DNA from: Dillenia suffruticosa
Lineage: Eukaryota; Streptophyta; Magnoliopsida; Dilleniales; Dilleniaceae
DNA length: 64,000 bases
Assembly: GCA_033439265.1 (NCBI GenBank)
Contig: JAVTVX010000030.1
Span: forward strand, 8,691,774 to 8,755,773
Direction of reading: 5' to 3'
The notes below the pieces were generated by a model. It was not told the origin of the DNA, made no database searches, and was given only the letters and a program-made list of their open reading frames with translations. The position numbers and the translations under genes were made by a program. Positions 12,988 to 25,464 of this stretch are shown one piece after another (positions within the stretch are counted from its first letter, which is position 1; every line of letters begins with the position of its first letter).

Positions 12988-15123
12988 TATCACACCCCGA
13001 GCCTCAGATCGAGCACACCCCAACCGCCACGTTATCTCAGAATGCAGGTGAGTTTAACCCGCACACCAAAATATCACAAGACATTCATCGATATCAATTC
13101 ATTTTTCAAAATAATCCAATATTTCCAAATAAGTCAACATGCATTCATTACAAAACAAAAGAACCAATCCAGTCCGTTTCTATTCAAAACATGCATGCAT
13201 ATGGCTATCTCGGCCATTCCAATCCAAATACATGCACAAGACCAACTCGACCATTCCAATCAAATCCACAGAATATAAATTAAATCCCTACTCAATGAAT
13301 CCATATCTAATGCCACAAAAATAATTCTCAAGTAAATTTCAAGAAAGAAAATTGAAAATTTTCAAGATAAGTTATGCAATTCCAACTAAAATAAATAAAT
13401 AAAAAAATACGAAAGTTAAATGAGTTCCTAAAGGAGTTTATACAAAAATGCCTCAAAGGGGTCCCTCTAAAATCCTAAAAAAAAAAGAAATCGGGACAAC
13501 TAGTACCTGTAATGAATCCTTTGAGATGATCTTGTATCGTGGTACTAATACCGTCAATGTTTTAGTCTAAACTTCCTCTGTTAAAAATTAAAATAAGAGG
13601 GATAAGTATACAATAATACTCAGTGAATGAATAACATGTTATGAAAGTAAATGAGAGATAACTATAGACATCTTAAACAATTATCCCAAAATCATATTAA
13701 CATATCCATAAAAATTCAAAATTCATCATCAAACATAAAAGTTTTCAAGTAAGATTCAATATTCATAATAAACGAATCATATGTATCCAATCATATCCAT
13801 AATTTTTTCAAAATCATAGGGTTGTCAAAACCATAACTCCCGACAATAGTCTACCGCGACCAAGAGTGGAACCGACAAGGGTTTTCATATTTTTTTAACT
13901 CACAAATATCCCCAAACTTGGCGTTGGTTCAGACATCCCTAGGGGAACTATCAAGTTAGTCCGAGAAATAATAATAACAAACTTAGAGATACCTCTCAAG
14001 TACGGCTCTTAACCACGTTGCTCTGTCGGACCACACCGTGGGAGGAATAACTATAGTTATTAGATCATACATTCAAACACTATTTCACAAATCTCATAGC
14101 ATATACCAAAGGTGCCATAATCATTCAAACATTTCTCAAATCATGAGTTTAATGCCAATATATTCAATATGAATTAATAAATATGGTATATTATTTCAAT
14201 AAAATACTTAGATACATTTTTCATTCTCAATTCCCTTTTGGGACACTCCACAATGACAAATTAATTTATAAATCAATTTTAAAAATATTTACAAAATAGA
14301 ATGAATCATTTTCTCATTCAAAATCATAATCATGCATCCACTCATCTCTTAGGCAGGCAATCACTTCCAATTCAAGTCCAAATCAATGATTTTTTCCTCC
14401 TTAAATTACAATTGCATTAAACTTAAGACAATATGTACACATTTATTATTTAATCACAAACTAATATTAGCAAAAATCAATATGTTCCTCACAACCCAAA
14501 CTCCAATTTTTTTAAATTCACCGATCCATTATCTAATTTCATCAAAATACATCACCAATCTAAAGAAATAATTACCCTTTCAAGATGTTCTCAAATTTTA
14601 ACATTATATATACTCTAAGCCTAAACCCCTAAATGTTATTTATTTTAATCTCAACATAAAGTTTATATACTAATAAAATATATTCAAATTTAAGATGAAA
14701 GAAGGAAAATTATTTTACTTGAACCACCGATTTTGTCTCTTGGTCACATCACCTTCAAGCCCTAGATTTTTTTCTCTCTACAAAATCTCAAATCTCAACA
14801 TAAATTCAAAATTTATGTAAAAATAATTAAAACCCAATTTTAGGAAAGAGTATTACCTCTATTGGAACTACCAATTTCATCCCTTGTTGAACCACTCCAA
14901 ACCCTAGGTTTTTCTCTCTCTAGAAAATCTTGAATCTTCCTCTAGATTCAACTTTTTAGGGGTTTGTTGAAGAGTTTGGAGTTCAAATCTATGAGTGTTT
15001 GGGGAGGGGGAATATGTCTCGGGTAAGAAAGGAGAAGTGAGGGAAGAGAGAGAGAGAGAATGGGTTTTGTTTTGTTTGTTAACTTTTCTTTGTTCCTTTT
15101 TTTTTGTCTTTTCCATTGTCACA
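12988..15123 (-). repeat. 5' LTR of E1
   Basis: About 2.1 kb, collinear with 5481-7693. It begins TATCACACCCCGAGCC and ends CCATTGTCACA, with the target duplication CTTTA immediately after. Relative to the left LTR it lacks about 80 bp, partly in the purine-rich segment near its end. Confidence 0.9.
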
Positions 15124-15345
15124 CTTTAGTCAAGATAGAACATGTTAGAAAATGTATAGCTATGATAAGGACCTAGCCATATCAGGATAGAAATGATAAG
15201 CTTTGACCACAATTTTCCAAACCTCAAACTATTCTACAAACATAACCTTCAGCTCATAAATCATTTTCAAGAACCTGAACAAAGCATCACTTCTAAATGC
15301 TAACTCAGATTGACATTTAGTAGCTTTGATTGATAACAGACAAGA
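15124..15345. other. 222-bp spacer between E1 and E2
   Basis: Sequence left between two independent insertions. On the minus strand it has about 60 open codons, including SELAFRSDALFRFLKMIYEL, that match no family I recognise. It may be an exon remnant. Confidence 0.3.
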
Positions 15346-16662
15346 TGTCACGCCCCAAATCCGCCCCCTCGCTGGGGCTTCATCGGTGACGGATTGCCTG
15401 ATTCTCACCAGAGCTCAGTCACTTGCATGCTAATGAAAGTCATACTAAAATAATAGTTCTTTCATTTATTTAAATCACTACAAAGTCTTATATACATGAT
15501 AAAGCATTGGAATTTCTATACTAGAGAGGTTATCCACAATAAAGCTATCTCTATCTATTCATCAAATCCTACTTGACCTTTGTTTCTGCAGGATCTAAAA
15601 ATAAGTTTTAGTGTAAGCATGATAGCCTAGTGAAGTCCGTGTATGCATGTGTAAAAAATTCGTTATAAAATTATATGATAATGGCCTTATTATAAAATCT
15701 TTTAAGAAAACTTTCAATGTAGCAACAACATGCATTTTTCAATAATAATAGTACCACAATATAGTATAAATAATAGTTCACTTTCGTCTTATCTCTTTAT
15801 AAGAATGGTCTCATTATCCCTCCTTTACCCACTTTCTTATAGTAGCACTTTTTTTTTCTTTTTTCTCTTTCCTTTCTTGCTCTATCTTTCTCTCTCTTTC
15901 TCTCTCTCTCGCTTTCTTGTGGCTTGCTTGAGGTTGTGTTGTGGTGGGGGAAGGAAGGAGGGTATTTATAGATGTTGGAGAGTTAATGAGTCAGCATTTG
16001 AGCACATAAGGTAATGACACGTAGCAAGGGAACTAACATGTGTCCGAACATATGTCATGCTGTGGCATGAGGAAAACATGCAATTGACACGAGTCCGAAC
16101 ATGTGTCATGTAGTGGCATGAGGAAAACATGCAACCAACACATATATGGTGAGAAGCTACTTGCAAGTTTGTGGAACTTGAGGTCAGGTTGATGGTAAAT
16201 TTACTCAGGTTATAGAATGCCCAGACATACAACACTTGATACTTATTTCTGTGTAATATCATTTATCATTTACTTAAGAATTACATGTAATAAGAAAATA
16301 CCATTTGGATTGAATAAAAATAGTTTTAAGAGCTAATTTCTTAAGAATAAAAAGTCAACTCTTCCTTTCAAAAACAAAACTCGAAACGACTAATTTTGAT
16401 GGATTTTGTTTGGAGGGTTAATAGCTTAGAAAAATAGTTTTTAACCTATTTGATATATGAGAAACAATTATTGGGACTTTTTCTCTTTATTTTCTAAACA
16501 TTTCAGATACCTTATTTTTGGGGTATTTAGTTTTTAGCGCGCTGGTCAAATCTACGTTTTCAATATTCTAAGTATCTGATTTCGTACCCAATTTACATGT
16601 TTGAGGTAGCATTCTTACTTGATTATAAGTTATTTCTTACAATTAAATAAGGGTATATAACA
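15346..16662 (-). repeat. 3' LTR of E2 (internally deleted)
   Basis: About 1.3 kb, collinear with 21281-22997 but missing about 300-400 bp after the shared segment ending near 15820 (CTCATTATCCCTC). The end reads GGGTATATAACA against GGGTATGTGACA in the other LTR. Confidence 0.85.
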
Positions 16663-16707
16663 TTCTTTCCCTCTTAAAAAAATTTCGTTATCAAAATTCA
16701 CACCTGA

Positions 16708-19480
16708 TTACAGGAATAGAGTGGGATACTTTTGTCAGATCTCATCTTCAAGCTCCAATGTGGAGTTTTCTAATCGATGGTTGCTCTAGAGTACTTTTAC
16801 CAGATGTATTTCCGTTGATCTAAACTTCTTTGTTTCAAATTCTAAAATTTTGATTGGTTTTTTCTTATAAGTTAGATCTTGATGAAGTTGGAGTGGATGG
16901 TAGTTTAGTATATGATCTGTATCGGGTTGATACTTTCAAAGTAATGACACATTGAATACATCATGGATTTTAGATAAAGTTGATGGCAGGGCTAACCGAT
17001 ATGTAACTTTTCCAATTCGTTCTAGTATTTCAAATGGTCTAATATACCTCGGGCTTAATTTTCCCCCTTTTCCATGCTGGATGATTCCTTTTTAGGGGGA
17101 TACCTTAAGAAAAACTTGATCTCCCACTTGGAATTCTAAATCCTTTCTACGATGGTCAGTATAACTTTTGTATCTATTTTAAGTAGCCATCATTCTTTGT
17201 TTTATTACTTTGATTTTGTCAAGGGTTTCTTCCATCCATGGTATGGTACTTAATGTATTTACATTTCTTTCTCCAATTTTATCCCAATAGATTGGTGATC
17301 GGTATTTTCTTTCATATAATGCCTCGTAAGGAACCATACCAATCGTGGATTGAAAACTGTTATTATATGCGAATTCAACAAATCGTAAATGCTTATCCCA
17401 ACTTCCTTTAAAATGTAATACGCATGCTCGAAGCATATCTTCTAATATTTGAATAGTGTGTTCAGATTGTCCATTAGTCTAAGGATGAGAACTTGTGCTA
17501 AATTTCAACTTAGTATCAAGAAGTTGTTGTAGTTGTTTCCAAAGTCGAGAAGTAAATCTTGGATCTCTGTCAGAAACAAAATAAGAGGTACCCCATGCAA
17601 TTTAACTATCTCATCCATATATATCCTACCCAATTTTTCAATGGGATAAGTCATTTTGATTGGCAAAAAGTGAGAAGATTTGATGAATCTATCCACAATT
17701 ACTTATATCACATCATGCCCATCCTTACTCTGTGGTAATCCACAAACAAAGTTCCCATGTAGCATTTTTTTATTCCATGGTTACTCTAAAGTACTTTTAC
17801 CCTTACTTTTGCTATCCTTATTTTTCTACTAAGGGCATCTGGAACTATATTTGCTTTTCTTGGTTGATGGTAGAATCATAGTTCTTGAGATATTTTCCTC
17901 ATCTTCTTTGCCTCAAGTTAAGTTCTTTTTGAGAGAATAAATACTTTAAATTCTTATGATTTGTGAATACCACAAAAGTTACCTCATACAGATAATCTCT
18001 CCACTTTTTTAGGGCAAATACTATAGTAGCAAACTCCAAATCATGAGTGGAATAGTTTTGCTCATAAGACTTTAATTGCCTCAATGTACATGCTATGCTT
18101 CCTACATTATGACCTGATTTCTCCGATTCAAGGAAACTTCTTTCACATTCGTTGTTCCAATCAAACTTAATATTCTTCTGAGTTAGCTTTGTCAAAATTC
18201 CAGCTAGTTTTGAAAATCTTGCACAAAATTTTTATAGTATTTGGCTAATCCTAGGAAACTTCATATCTCCCTTACCGTCCTTAGTGTTTTTCATAACAAA
18301 ATGGATTCTATCGTAAAAGGATCAATAGAAATTCCCTCCACAGATATTACGTGACCAAGGAAAGTAATTTTTTTTTCCTAACCAAAATTTGTATTTGCTA
18401 AACTTGGCATATAATCTATTTTCTTTAAAAGTATGCAACACACAATGCAAATGTTCTTTCTATTCTTCCTCTGATTTTGAGTATACCATATATCATCTAT
18501 GAAAATCACCACGAAATGGTCAATGTATTGATGAAATACTCAGTGCATTAAATCTATAAAAGCAGTTGGTGCATTAGTTAATACAAAAGGCATGATCACA
18601 AACTCATAATGACCATATCGAGTTCTGAATGTTGTCTTAGGAATGTCCTCTTTTTTAATCCTCAATTGATAATATCCCTGTCTTAGATCAAACTTAGTAA
18701 AAATTTTAGAACATTGTAACTAATCAAACAAATCATCTATCAAAGACAAGGGGTATTTGTTCTTTATTTTAACATTATTCAATACTCGATAATCGACACA
18801 CAATCATAATGTACCATCTTTTTCTTGCAATACTTGATAAATCCTCTTTCAAGTAAATCTTGCAATTGTACCTTAAGTTCTTTTAAGTCTAAAGGGCCAT
18901 TCTATATGGGGTCTTAGATATCGATTCTACTTCTGGAACAAGATCTATACCAAATTCTATTTTTCTTTCTGGCAGTAATGAGGTTAATTCTTCAGGAAAC
19001 ATATCTGGGTATTCTCTTACTATAAGGATATTCTCAATTTTTTTTTCAAGAGGTTGATTCATAAGATAAGTTAGATATCCAATACATCCTTTATAAAAAA
19101 GTTTTCTAGAGCATGTTCTAGATATAACTATGTGAGAAAAGAGTTTTCTATCTCCTACTAATTCAACTTCAAGTTGTCCCTGAATACAAAGATTTACTAC
19201 CTTTATTCTACAATCCATTTTTGCTTGATACTGGGATAATAGTCCATCCCTAGTATAATGTTATAGTCCAGAATAAGTAAAACAATCAAATATGCTAGGA
19301 ATTGATGTTTATCAATCTCAACTTTACATGACTTAATTACAAGTTCAGTAGTCATATTACTTCCTATTGGATTACTTACTTCCAATATGCATGACAACTT
19401 TTCAATCTTAACATCTATCAACTAGGAGTAATAAATGAATGTGTGGAATCAGGATCAAGTAATATCTTAAGTTTATGATT
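16708..19480 (-). pseudogene. E2 pol: protease to integrase, broken and internally deleted
   Basis: Gypsy pol in fragments. The protease region (about 19203-19480) reads LLDPDSTHSFIT, so the D-S/T-G triad has become D-P-D. The linker has REYPDMFPEEL. RT (about 18270-18880) keeps VVIFIDD and [10 protein letters not shown]. RNase H (17790-18270) has [18 protein letters not shown] and [11 protein letters not shown], but about 60 residues are missing before HNVGSIAC. The integrase zinc finger is largely absent; the core retains VIVDRFIKSSHF and, after an in-frame gap, FVEFAYNNSFQSTIGM. The C-terminal tail ends ENSTLELEDEI, stop, QKYPTLFL, a chromodomain-like signature, with the final stop at 16708-16710. 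None of the pieces is joined in one frame. Confidence 0.85.
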
Positions 19481-20573
19481 ATTGAAGCGTACCTTCCACA
19501 ACATTGGATGCTTCAGGGATTTCTTCTCCTTCCATGGCAAAAACTCTTCCTTGCATCCTTGGTTTATTATTTTGATTGCCTTGTCTTTGACCTTGAGGTA
19601 GGCTTCTCTTCCCTACTGTCTTGGGATAATCTTTAATATAGTGTTCATTACTTCCATATCTCATACACTTTCCAGCTTTTAACCAGCAACTAGCTTCATT
19701 ATGTCATAACTTTTGACAATCTCTGTCCTACTTGCTTACTAGAACTTCCCATATCTTTTTCTTGGCTTTGGGAAGCTAAGTCATTAGAATCGCTTTTAAA
19801 CATCTTTGTACCTTCTTGAAGCCTTCCTTACTGCCAATTTGCTGAAGTAGTTTTCTAATTAAGTCCCACCTGCTATTTATTCTTTCTATCTTCTACTTGA
19901 CATGCCAATTCTATAGCCTTAGAATATGTTTCTATGATGATAGGGGCTAAAGTATCTTCAATTTCCCAACGTAATCTCTCAATGAAACGTCTAATTCTAT
20001 CATCTTCAGTTGAAACTAACGAAGTAGTAAAGTTTGAAAGTTTCATAAATTTGGTTTCATATTGAGCTACTGTCATACGATCTTGTTTGAGAACAATAAA
20101 TTCTTCTTCTCTTTTTTCTCGTATGTGGCTTAAGTAATACTTTTCATTGAATTATTTCAAGAAATTTTCCCAGTACATGGGGTATTATTTTGTTCCGACT
20201 TATATAAGATGGTTCGCCACCATTCTCTAGCTATCCCGAAAAGTTGATATACTACTAGTCTAATTTTTCATTCATATGTATAGTCTAATACTGCAAAATT
20301 TTCTTCTATTTTTTCTAACCACAATTCAGCTTTTTCATCATATCCATATCCTTCAACAAACCTTGGAGGATGGAACTTTAGAAATTGTTCCAAGATAACA
20401 TCCTTAGATTGTTCAGTATTTGGTGATATGTCATGGGAAAACTGATGGTTGGCTATATTGTTGGCTTATTGTACCATAATTTGAGACACTCTATCTAGTG
20501 TTGCAATCACTTGATCCAAAAAATTTGACTTTTGGTCAGTTGAATTGTTTTGTTGTCGCCTCATTCTAACCAT
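19481..20573 (-). pseudogene. E2 gag (broken; zinc knuckle degraded)
   Basis: Begins MVRMRRQQNNSTDQKS at 20573 and continues with LEQFLKFHPPRF and YDEKAELWLEKIEENF, typical of plant gypsy Gag capsid regions. A 67-codon open piece (19873-20076) has TVAQYETKFMKLSNF and DRIRRFIERL, the retrotransposon gag family core. The expected knuckle lies at about 19640-19670 and reads CMRYGSNEHYIKDYP; its second and last cysteines are gone, so RNA binding by this motif is lost. Several TAG/TGA stops interrupt the frame. Confidence 0.82.
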
Positions 20574-20789
20574 CCTAATATAAATATACCAAGAAAGGAT
20601 CTCAAAATATTGAAAGAACTTAATATGTTACAAAGATGGCAAAAGATTTATAATATTAATACATCTCGATACTATACAGTTCATTAACAACTACATTACA
20701 TAACCTTTATCCTATTATAGCAACAAAGCACTTTAAGCAATACTCATGATTTGATACTAAGAGATTTAGTTAACTATGTTCTAAATTTT

Positions 20790-21148
20790 GGCCAGTTTAC
20801 TGAGTTCTGGCTATGGTCTTAATTTCTCTTCCTGTCACATCACAATGATCATGTAAGCTCATTTGCAAATCTTGGATCTTATCTTCGTAGTTCTGGATAA
20901 CTATTGTAGATCTCAATTTTTCATTTTCCAATAATTTTTTTTCCTAGTTAGTTGCTCAATCTCTTCATCTACCTTATTGCAATAATCAGCCAAGAATTGA
21001 CTCTATTCCTTTTGATAATCTAGTTTCTCTTAGCATAGCTCATATACCTATTTTACTACAACTAATTCTTCCCTATCCCCATTGTTGTCGAAACATGCCT
21101 TATTTGATAATCTTCTTCAATTGAAATTTGATCTCTATTCGGATCCAT
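20790..21148 (-). pseudogene. Extra upstream coiled-coil frame in the E2 leader
   Basis: Between the primer site and gag lies a decayed protein-like frame of about 115 codons. It starts MDPNRDQISIEEDYQ at 21148, shifts frame once or twice and is interrupted by a few TAG/TAA codons. Charged heptad-like segments such as EEIEQLTR, LLENEKLRSTIVIQNYEDK and IQDLQMSLHDH suggest a coiled coil. I know no standard gag or pol domain like this. It could be an extra ORF of this lineage or a captured sequence. Confidence 0.45.
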
Positions 21149-21262
21149 TACTATAAAATTTCTTAACAATGTTAGAAAATCTTTATAAAACATAATGATT
21201 ATTCCTAATTATGATAAATACTCATGTGCAAATCTCTTTAATATCATTATTTTCCTAACTTT

Positions 21263-21274
21263 GCTTTAATACCA
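21263..21274 (-). promoter_or_regulatory. Primer-binding site of E2
   Basis: The + strand reads GCTTTAATACCA, two transitions from GCTCTGATACCA, six bases before the LTR. Confidence 0.8.
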
Positions 21275-21280
21275 TTCAAT

Positions 21281-22997
21281 TGTCATGCACCAAATCTACC
21301 CCTTCGTCGGGACTTCATCGGTGATGGACTAATTGGTTCTCACCATAGCTTAATCACTTGCATGGTGGTAGAAGTCATACTAATATAGTAGATCTTTCAT
21401 TTATTTAAATTACTATATATTACAAAAATTTTCTATATATGATGAAGTAGCGGAATTTCTATACTAAAGAGATTATCCACAACAAAATTATCTCTATCTG
21501 TTCATCTAATCTTCCTTGACCTTTGTTCCTGCTGGATCTAAAAATAATTTTTAGTGTAAGATTGATAGCCCAATGAGGTCCGTGTGTGCATGTGTAGAAA
21601 AATTCATTATAAAATTATATGATAACAGTTTAATTGTGAAATATTTTTTAGAAAACTTTAAATACAGCAATAACATGCATAATTGAATAATAACAGTAAT
21701 ATAATACAGTACAAGTAACGGTTTACTTTCCTCTTATCTCTCCATAAGAATAGTCTCCTTATCCCTTACAGGAGGTCTATTTCTGGAAAGGCCTATTAGT
21801 CTCTCCCGCATTAAGTGAACAAACCTCATATCCACAATAATGAAGTGCTACCGGTATATATTTTGATGTTCAACAAAGTCCTTATTTGCTCGAACTATCT
21901 CAACATATATTGGTTTATATAACAAACACAAACACATACATTGATACAATAGTAAGAAAATCATTGTAATAATAGTAAGTCATGGTTGCAGTAGAAAATC
22001 ACGGTTATAGTAAAAAATCACAGTTACAGTAGAAAATCACTGAGTTATGCATAAAAATATATAAATACAAATGACACTCACCTCAAAGAGCTAACCAAAA
22101 TCTTTAACTAGTTTGCTTTTCCCTTTCACTCTCTTCTCTCTTCTTTTCTTTCTTTCCTTTTTCTTTCTCTCTCTCTCTTTCTTCCTTTTTCTCCTTTCTC
22201 TTTCTCTTGCTTTCTTTGACTTGGCTGAATTGATTTGGGAATGGAAGGAGGAGGGGTATTTATAGGCATAGTTGGGTCATGGATTGTTGCCAAGTGTCCC
22301 AACACTTGTTCATCATGTAAAGCTTTTATTGTTGATGCAAACCATGTATTCTTCCATGTGTCAAGTGGATAGAGAAGGTAAAATGCAAATTGACAACTCA
22401 AAGTGGCATGTGTCAAGTAGCTGGAGAAGGTAAAATGCAAATTCACAACTTCAATGGCGGTGGAAGATGAGGCGGTTTGGATGGTTCAATGTATTTGAGA
22501 TTGGTTGGTCCAGGTTATAGTACAGTCAGACAACCTATCACTATGAGCACTTATTTGCGTGTAAGATCATTTAAGTAAATGTCATTTACTTAAGAATTAC
22601 ATGTAAATAATAAAGTACCCCCTATTTAGATTTAATAAAAATAGTTTCAAGACCTAATTACTTAAGAATAAAAAGTCAACTCTTACTTCCATGAACAAAA
22701 CTCGAAATAGGTAATTTTGTTGGATTTTATTTGAAGGGTTAATGGCTTGGAAAAATTCTAAGAAAATAGATTTTCACCTATTTGATATATTAGGAACAAT
22801 TACCGGAATTTTTCCTCCTTGTTTTCTAGACATTTCAGATACCTTATTTTTGGAGTAATTAGTTTCCAGCGAGTTGGTCAAACCTACGTTTTCAACATTC
22901 TAAGTGATTTTGTACCCAATTTTAATATTTCAGGTAACATTTTCATTTCATTATTATTAATAAGTTATTTCTTGCAACTAAATTAGGGTATGTGACA
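21281..22997 (-). repeat. 5' LTR of E2
   Basis: About 1.7 kb. It contains several imperfect tandem copies of an AGTAGAAAATCACGGTTAT-like unit (about 21975-22040) and a long TTCTTTCTTTC-type pyrimidine tract (22120-22220), then the shared end GGGTATGTGACA. Confidence 0.88.
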
Positions 22998-24100
22998 AGA
23001 TCAAACATTAAAATTTAATAGTGTCTCAATCTTTTATCTCATTTTTAACAAAATATATAAAAGTCCTTGTAAATTTTTGAATGCAATAGAATTAAATTGC
23101 TTGCTTGATTGCAGCCCAAAATAATTGCACTTTTTTTTCCTTATGTAGTTTGCATTTTGTCAATTTGTATAAAACCATGCTACATCAAATCACCATTTCT
23201 AGTGATCTGTATAATAAAAGGACAACATTATGTATTGCACAACTTAGATCACAGATCATAGGGTGGTTGAGTGATCTCTGTAACTCAATATTTTTGCAGG
23301 CTTAGGTGAAGCTTGATCAATAATTTGCCTGACCAATAGGTTTAATTTGTAACGGGAGCCACAGGCCCCATTTCGATCTCATCTGGCTACCCTGGTCTCT
23401 AAATGTACCCCTAGGATTCAGCTAATTTTCCTGTGCATATCAGATTAATTTATAAGAAGATATGGAAACAAGTCTGCAAAAGTAGAAAGAGCTTAGCATT
23501 ACAAAATCTGAGCCAAATGTAGCTTCAAATTTCAAAATTTTCCTCTTCTTTCTTCCGATAAGAAAGAGAAAATTGAATTAAAGAAGCAACTGAAGTTGCC
23601 TACTTTGACAAAATAAGCAAGAGAAAAGCTACAAAGGAGGCTACATCCTTATCAACACAAATAACAAACAAAACAAACCAAAAGCAAAGCAATTTAAGCC
23701 AATGAAATTTCAAACTAGAATGGGAGACGGTGCTCAGAGGAAGAAGGGAGGAAGATCAAACCCTAATTTGTTATACCCATGGATGATGCTCAGAAGAAGA
23801 TCAAACCTATCAAAGCAAGATGAATACGAAACAGAAAGAGTGAACAGAATACCCTAATTCACAAACACTCAAGAGAGAGGTGAGGGAAGAAGATCAAACT
23901 TGTCAAATGGGTTGAGTCTCGTTAGATCCAGAGATGCAAGCCATTAAACATCGAACCCACAGATGATACAAGCTTGAGATTCAAAACTACAGAGAGACTG
24001 AGACTCATCAGATTCAGGAGAGAGAAAGAGAGAGAGGCCGGCCAAAGATGAGTTGAGTCGAGAAGAGAAACTTGAGAAATTAGAGCGAGGGAGTATTGGT
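22998..24100. other. Intergenic stretch, no gene recognised
   Basis: AT-rich. The part from about 23700 has GAAGAAGATCAAAC words repeated and GA-rich stretches next to the CACTA-like repeat, and may be its interior or flank. Confidence 0.3.
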
Positions 24101-25114
24101 CTCTAAAAACACTTAGTGACGAAAATGAAATCCGCAATTGATTTAGCGATGAATTTAATCTTTCATCGCTAATTTAGCAATAGAAATTAATTTCGTCTTT
24201 GATTTTAGTAATGAAAACGGATATTCGAAGCTAATTTAGAAATGGAAACCAATATCCGTCGCTAATTTAGCGACTTGTTACTAAATTTTGCGATTGAATC
24301 AAATATTATCTACATTTTTATAATGAATTTAGCAATAAATTAATTATTTTGTGATGAAATTAACAGCGAAAAAGAAATTCTTAGAAATTTCTATCAAAAT
24401 TAGAAACGAAAAAATATTTATCGTCTAATTCATTGATATTGATTATTTATTTAAACAAATTTGTCACTTCTCTAAAAGTTATAATTGATTATATTTAGAA
24501 TAAATATAGATTCCTTTGCATAATTTTTATAAATATAGTTCAATGTCAATTTAATCTTATGTTTAACCAAAAGATAAAGCATATGTTTATAGAAGTAAGA
24601 TCCTATTATTATACATTATAATACTTTGTTTTGTTGACAATTATAACATTCTCTATGCATTCAAGCTAATTCATTATTCGGAAAGAGTCAAGAAGAGAAA
24701 TACAGTTGAAACTGTTTCATAAGAGAGTATAGAAGATTGCGATGAAATTAGCCACGAATTCAAAAATACCGTTGCAAATTAGGAACAAATTTAACCACGA
24801 AAAAATTTGCATGGCAAATTAGCAATGAATTTAGGATCGAATTCAGCATTCATTGCTAAAATTAGCGATGAACTCTCTGTTCGTCGCTAATTAGACACGA
24901 ACTTGGCAATGAAAATATTTTCATGACTAATTAGCCATGAATTTAGTCATGAAATTTGTATTCGATGCTAATTTTGTCACGGATAGTAGTTCATTGCTAA
25001 TTTCGTTGCAAACAAGTGACGACTGAATTTTTCGTGGCTAAATTCATGGAAAAATAGTAATGAATATTTTTCGTCACTAAATTCCATTGCAAAAACTGTG
25101 TTTTTTTTAGTATA
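24101..25114. mobile_element. CACTA-like non-autonomous repeat with TTTAGCGACGG-type arrays
   Basis: About 1 kb of degenerate words in both orientations, such as TTTAGCGATGAA, TCATCGCTAATTTAGC and TTCGTCGCTAA. The ends are inversely related: left CTCTAAAAACACTTAGTGACG, and right inverse ATACTAAAAAAAACACAG followed by ATTTAGTGACGAAA. No transposase ORF. Probably an old MITE-like CACTA derivative; the exact edges and target duplication are not resolved. Confidence 0.5.
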
Positions 25115-25464
25115 TCTTATGTTAAGCAATCATTCTAAACCAATTCAGTTATGTATTCCATAATTATTTCTCATTCTCTTGTTTCCAAACTTGTTATCTA
25201 TGACTCCATTTTAAGTTTGAAGGGGTTTCCATCATCAATAGTTCTTCAATATTCCATCTTATGATAGGCAATAATTTTAGAACATTCTTTTAAATAATAT
25301 TTCATTTAATTTTTTTCCTTTGAATACTTATTTTGCAAAATCACAAATTCGGTCTCTATTGTCATTGACGGCTATATAAATCCATTCAAGTGAGTATTGA
25401 ACTCGCACAATAATTGTTGTAATTAGTTTTAGAGGTGAAAATAGATTTATAGGTTTTTTAAGCC
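25115..25464 (+). other. Upstream region of thionin-like copy 1, duplicated at 62132-62480
   Basis: Collinear, in inverse orientation, with the sequence upstream of copy 2. Shared landmarks are TTCTAAACCAATTCA, TTTCATTTAATTTTTT, CCTTTGAATACTT and CATTCAAGTGAGTATTGAA. It is likely the ancestral promoter and 5' UTR. Confidence 0.6.

Larger units (their letters stand above)
5481..15123 (-). mobile_element. Complete, decayed Ty3/gypsy chromovirus (Tekay-like) E1
   Basis: A full-length LTR retrotransposon of about 9.6 kb on the minus strand. It has two long LTRs (5481-7693 and 12988-15123) beginning TGTCACATCCCG and TATCACACCCCG. A 5-bp target duplication CTTTA flanks it (5476-5480 and 15124-15128). 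The order on the minus strand is LTR, primer site, gag, protease, RT, RNase H, integrase, chromodomain-like tail, polypurine tract, LTR. The integrase tail ends in W-K-S-D-W, E-S-W and KKQYPYLFEI, as in Tekay/Del chromoviruses. Many stops and frameshifts break gag and pol, and the protease active site is mutated, so it cannot move on its own. Confidence 0.92.
15346..22997 (-). mobile_element. Decayed Ty3/gypsy chromovirus E2
   Basis: A minus-strand LTR retrotransposon of about 7.65 kb. Its LTRs (15346-16662 and 21281-22997) begin TGTCACGCCCC and TGTCATGCACC. Both outer flanks share GACAAGAT (15339-15346 and 22994-23001), so the target duplication is probably CAAGA or a neighbouring register; the exact right end is uncertain by two bases. 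The internal order is primer site, an extra upstream coiled-coil frame, gag, protease, RT, RNase H, integrase and chromodomain-like tail. It is more decayed than E1, with deletions inside RNase H and the integrase zinc region. Confidence 0.9.
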
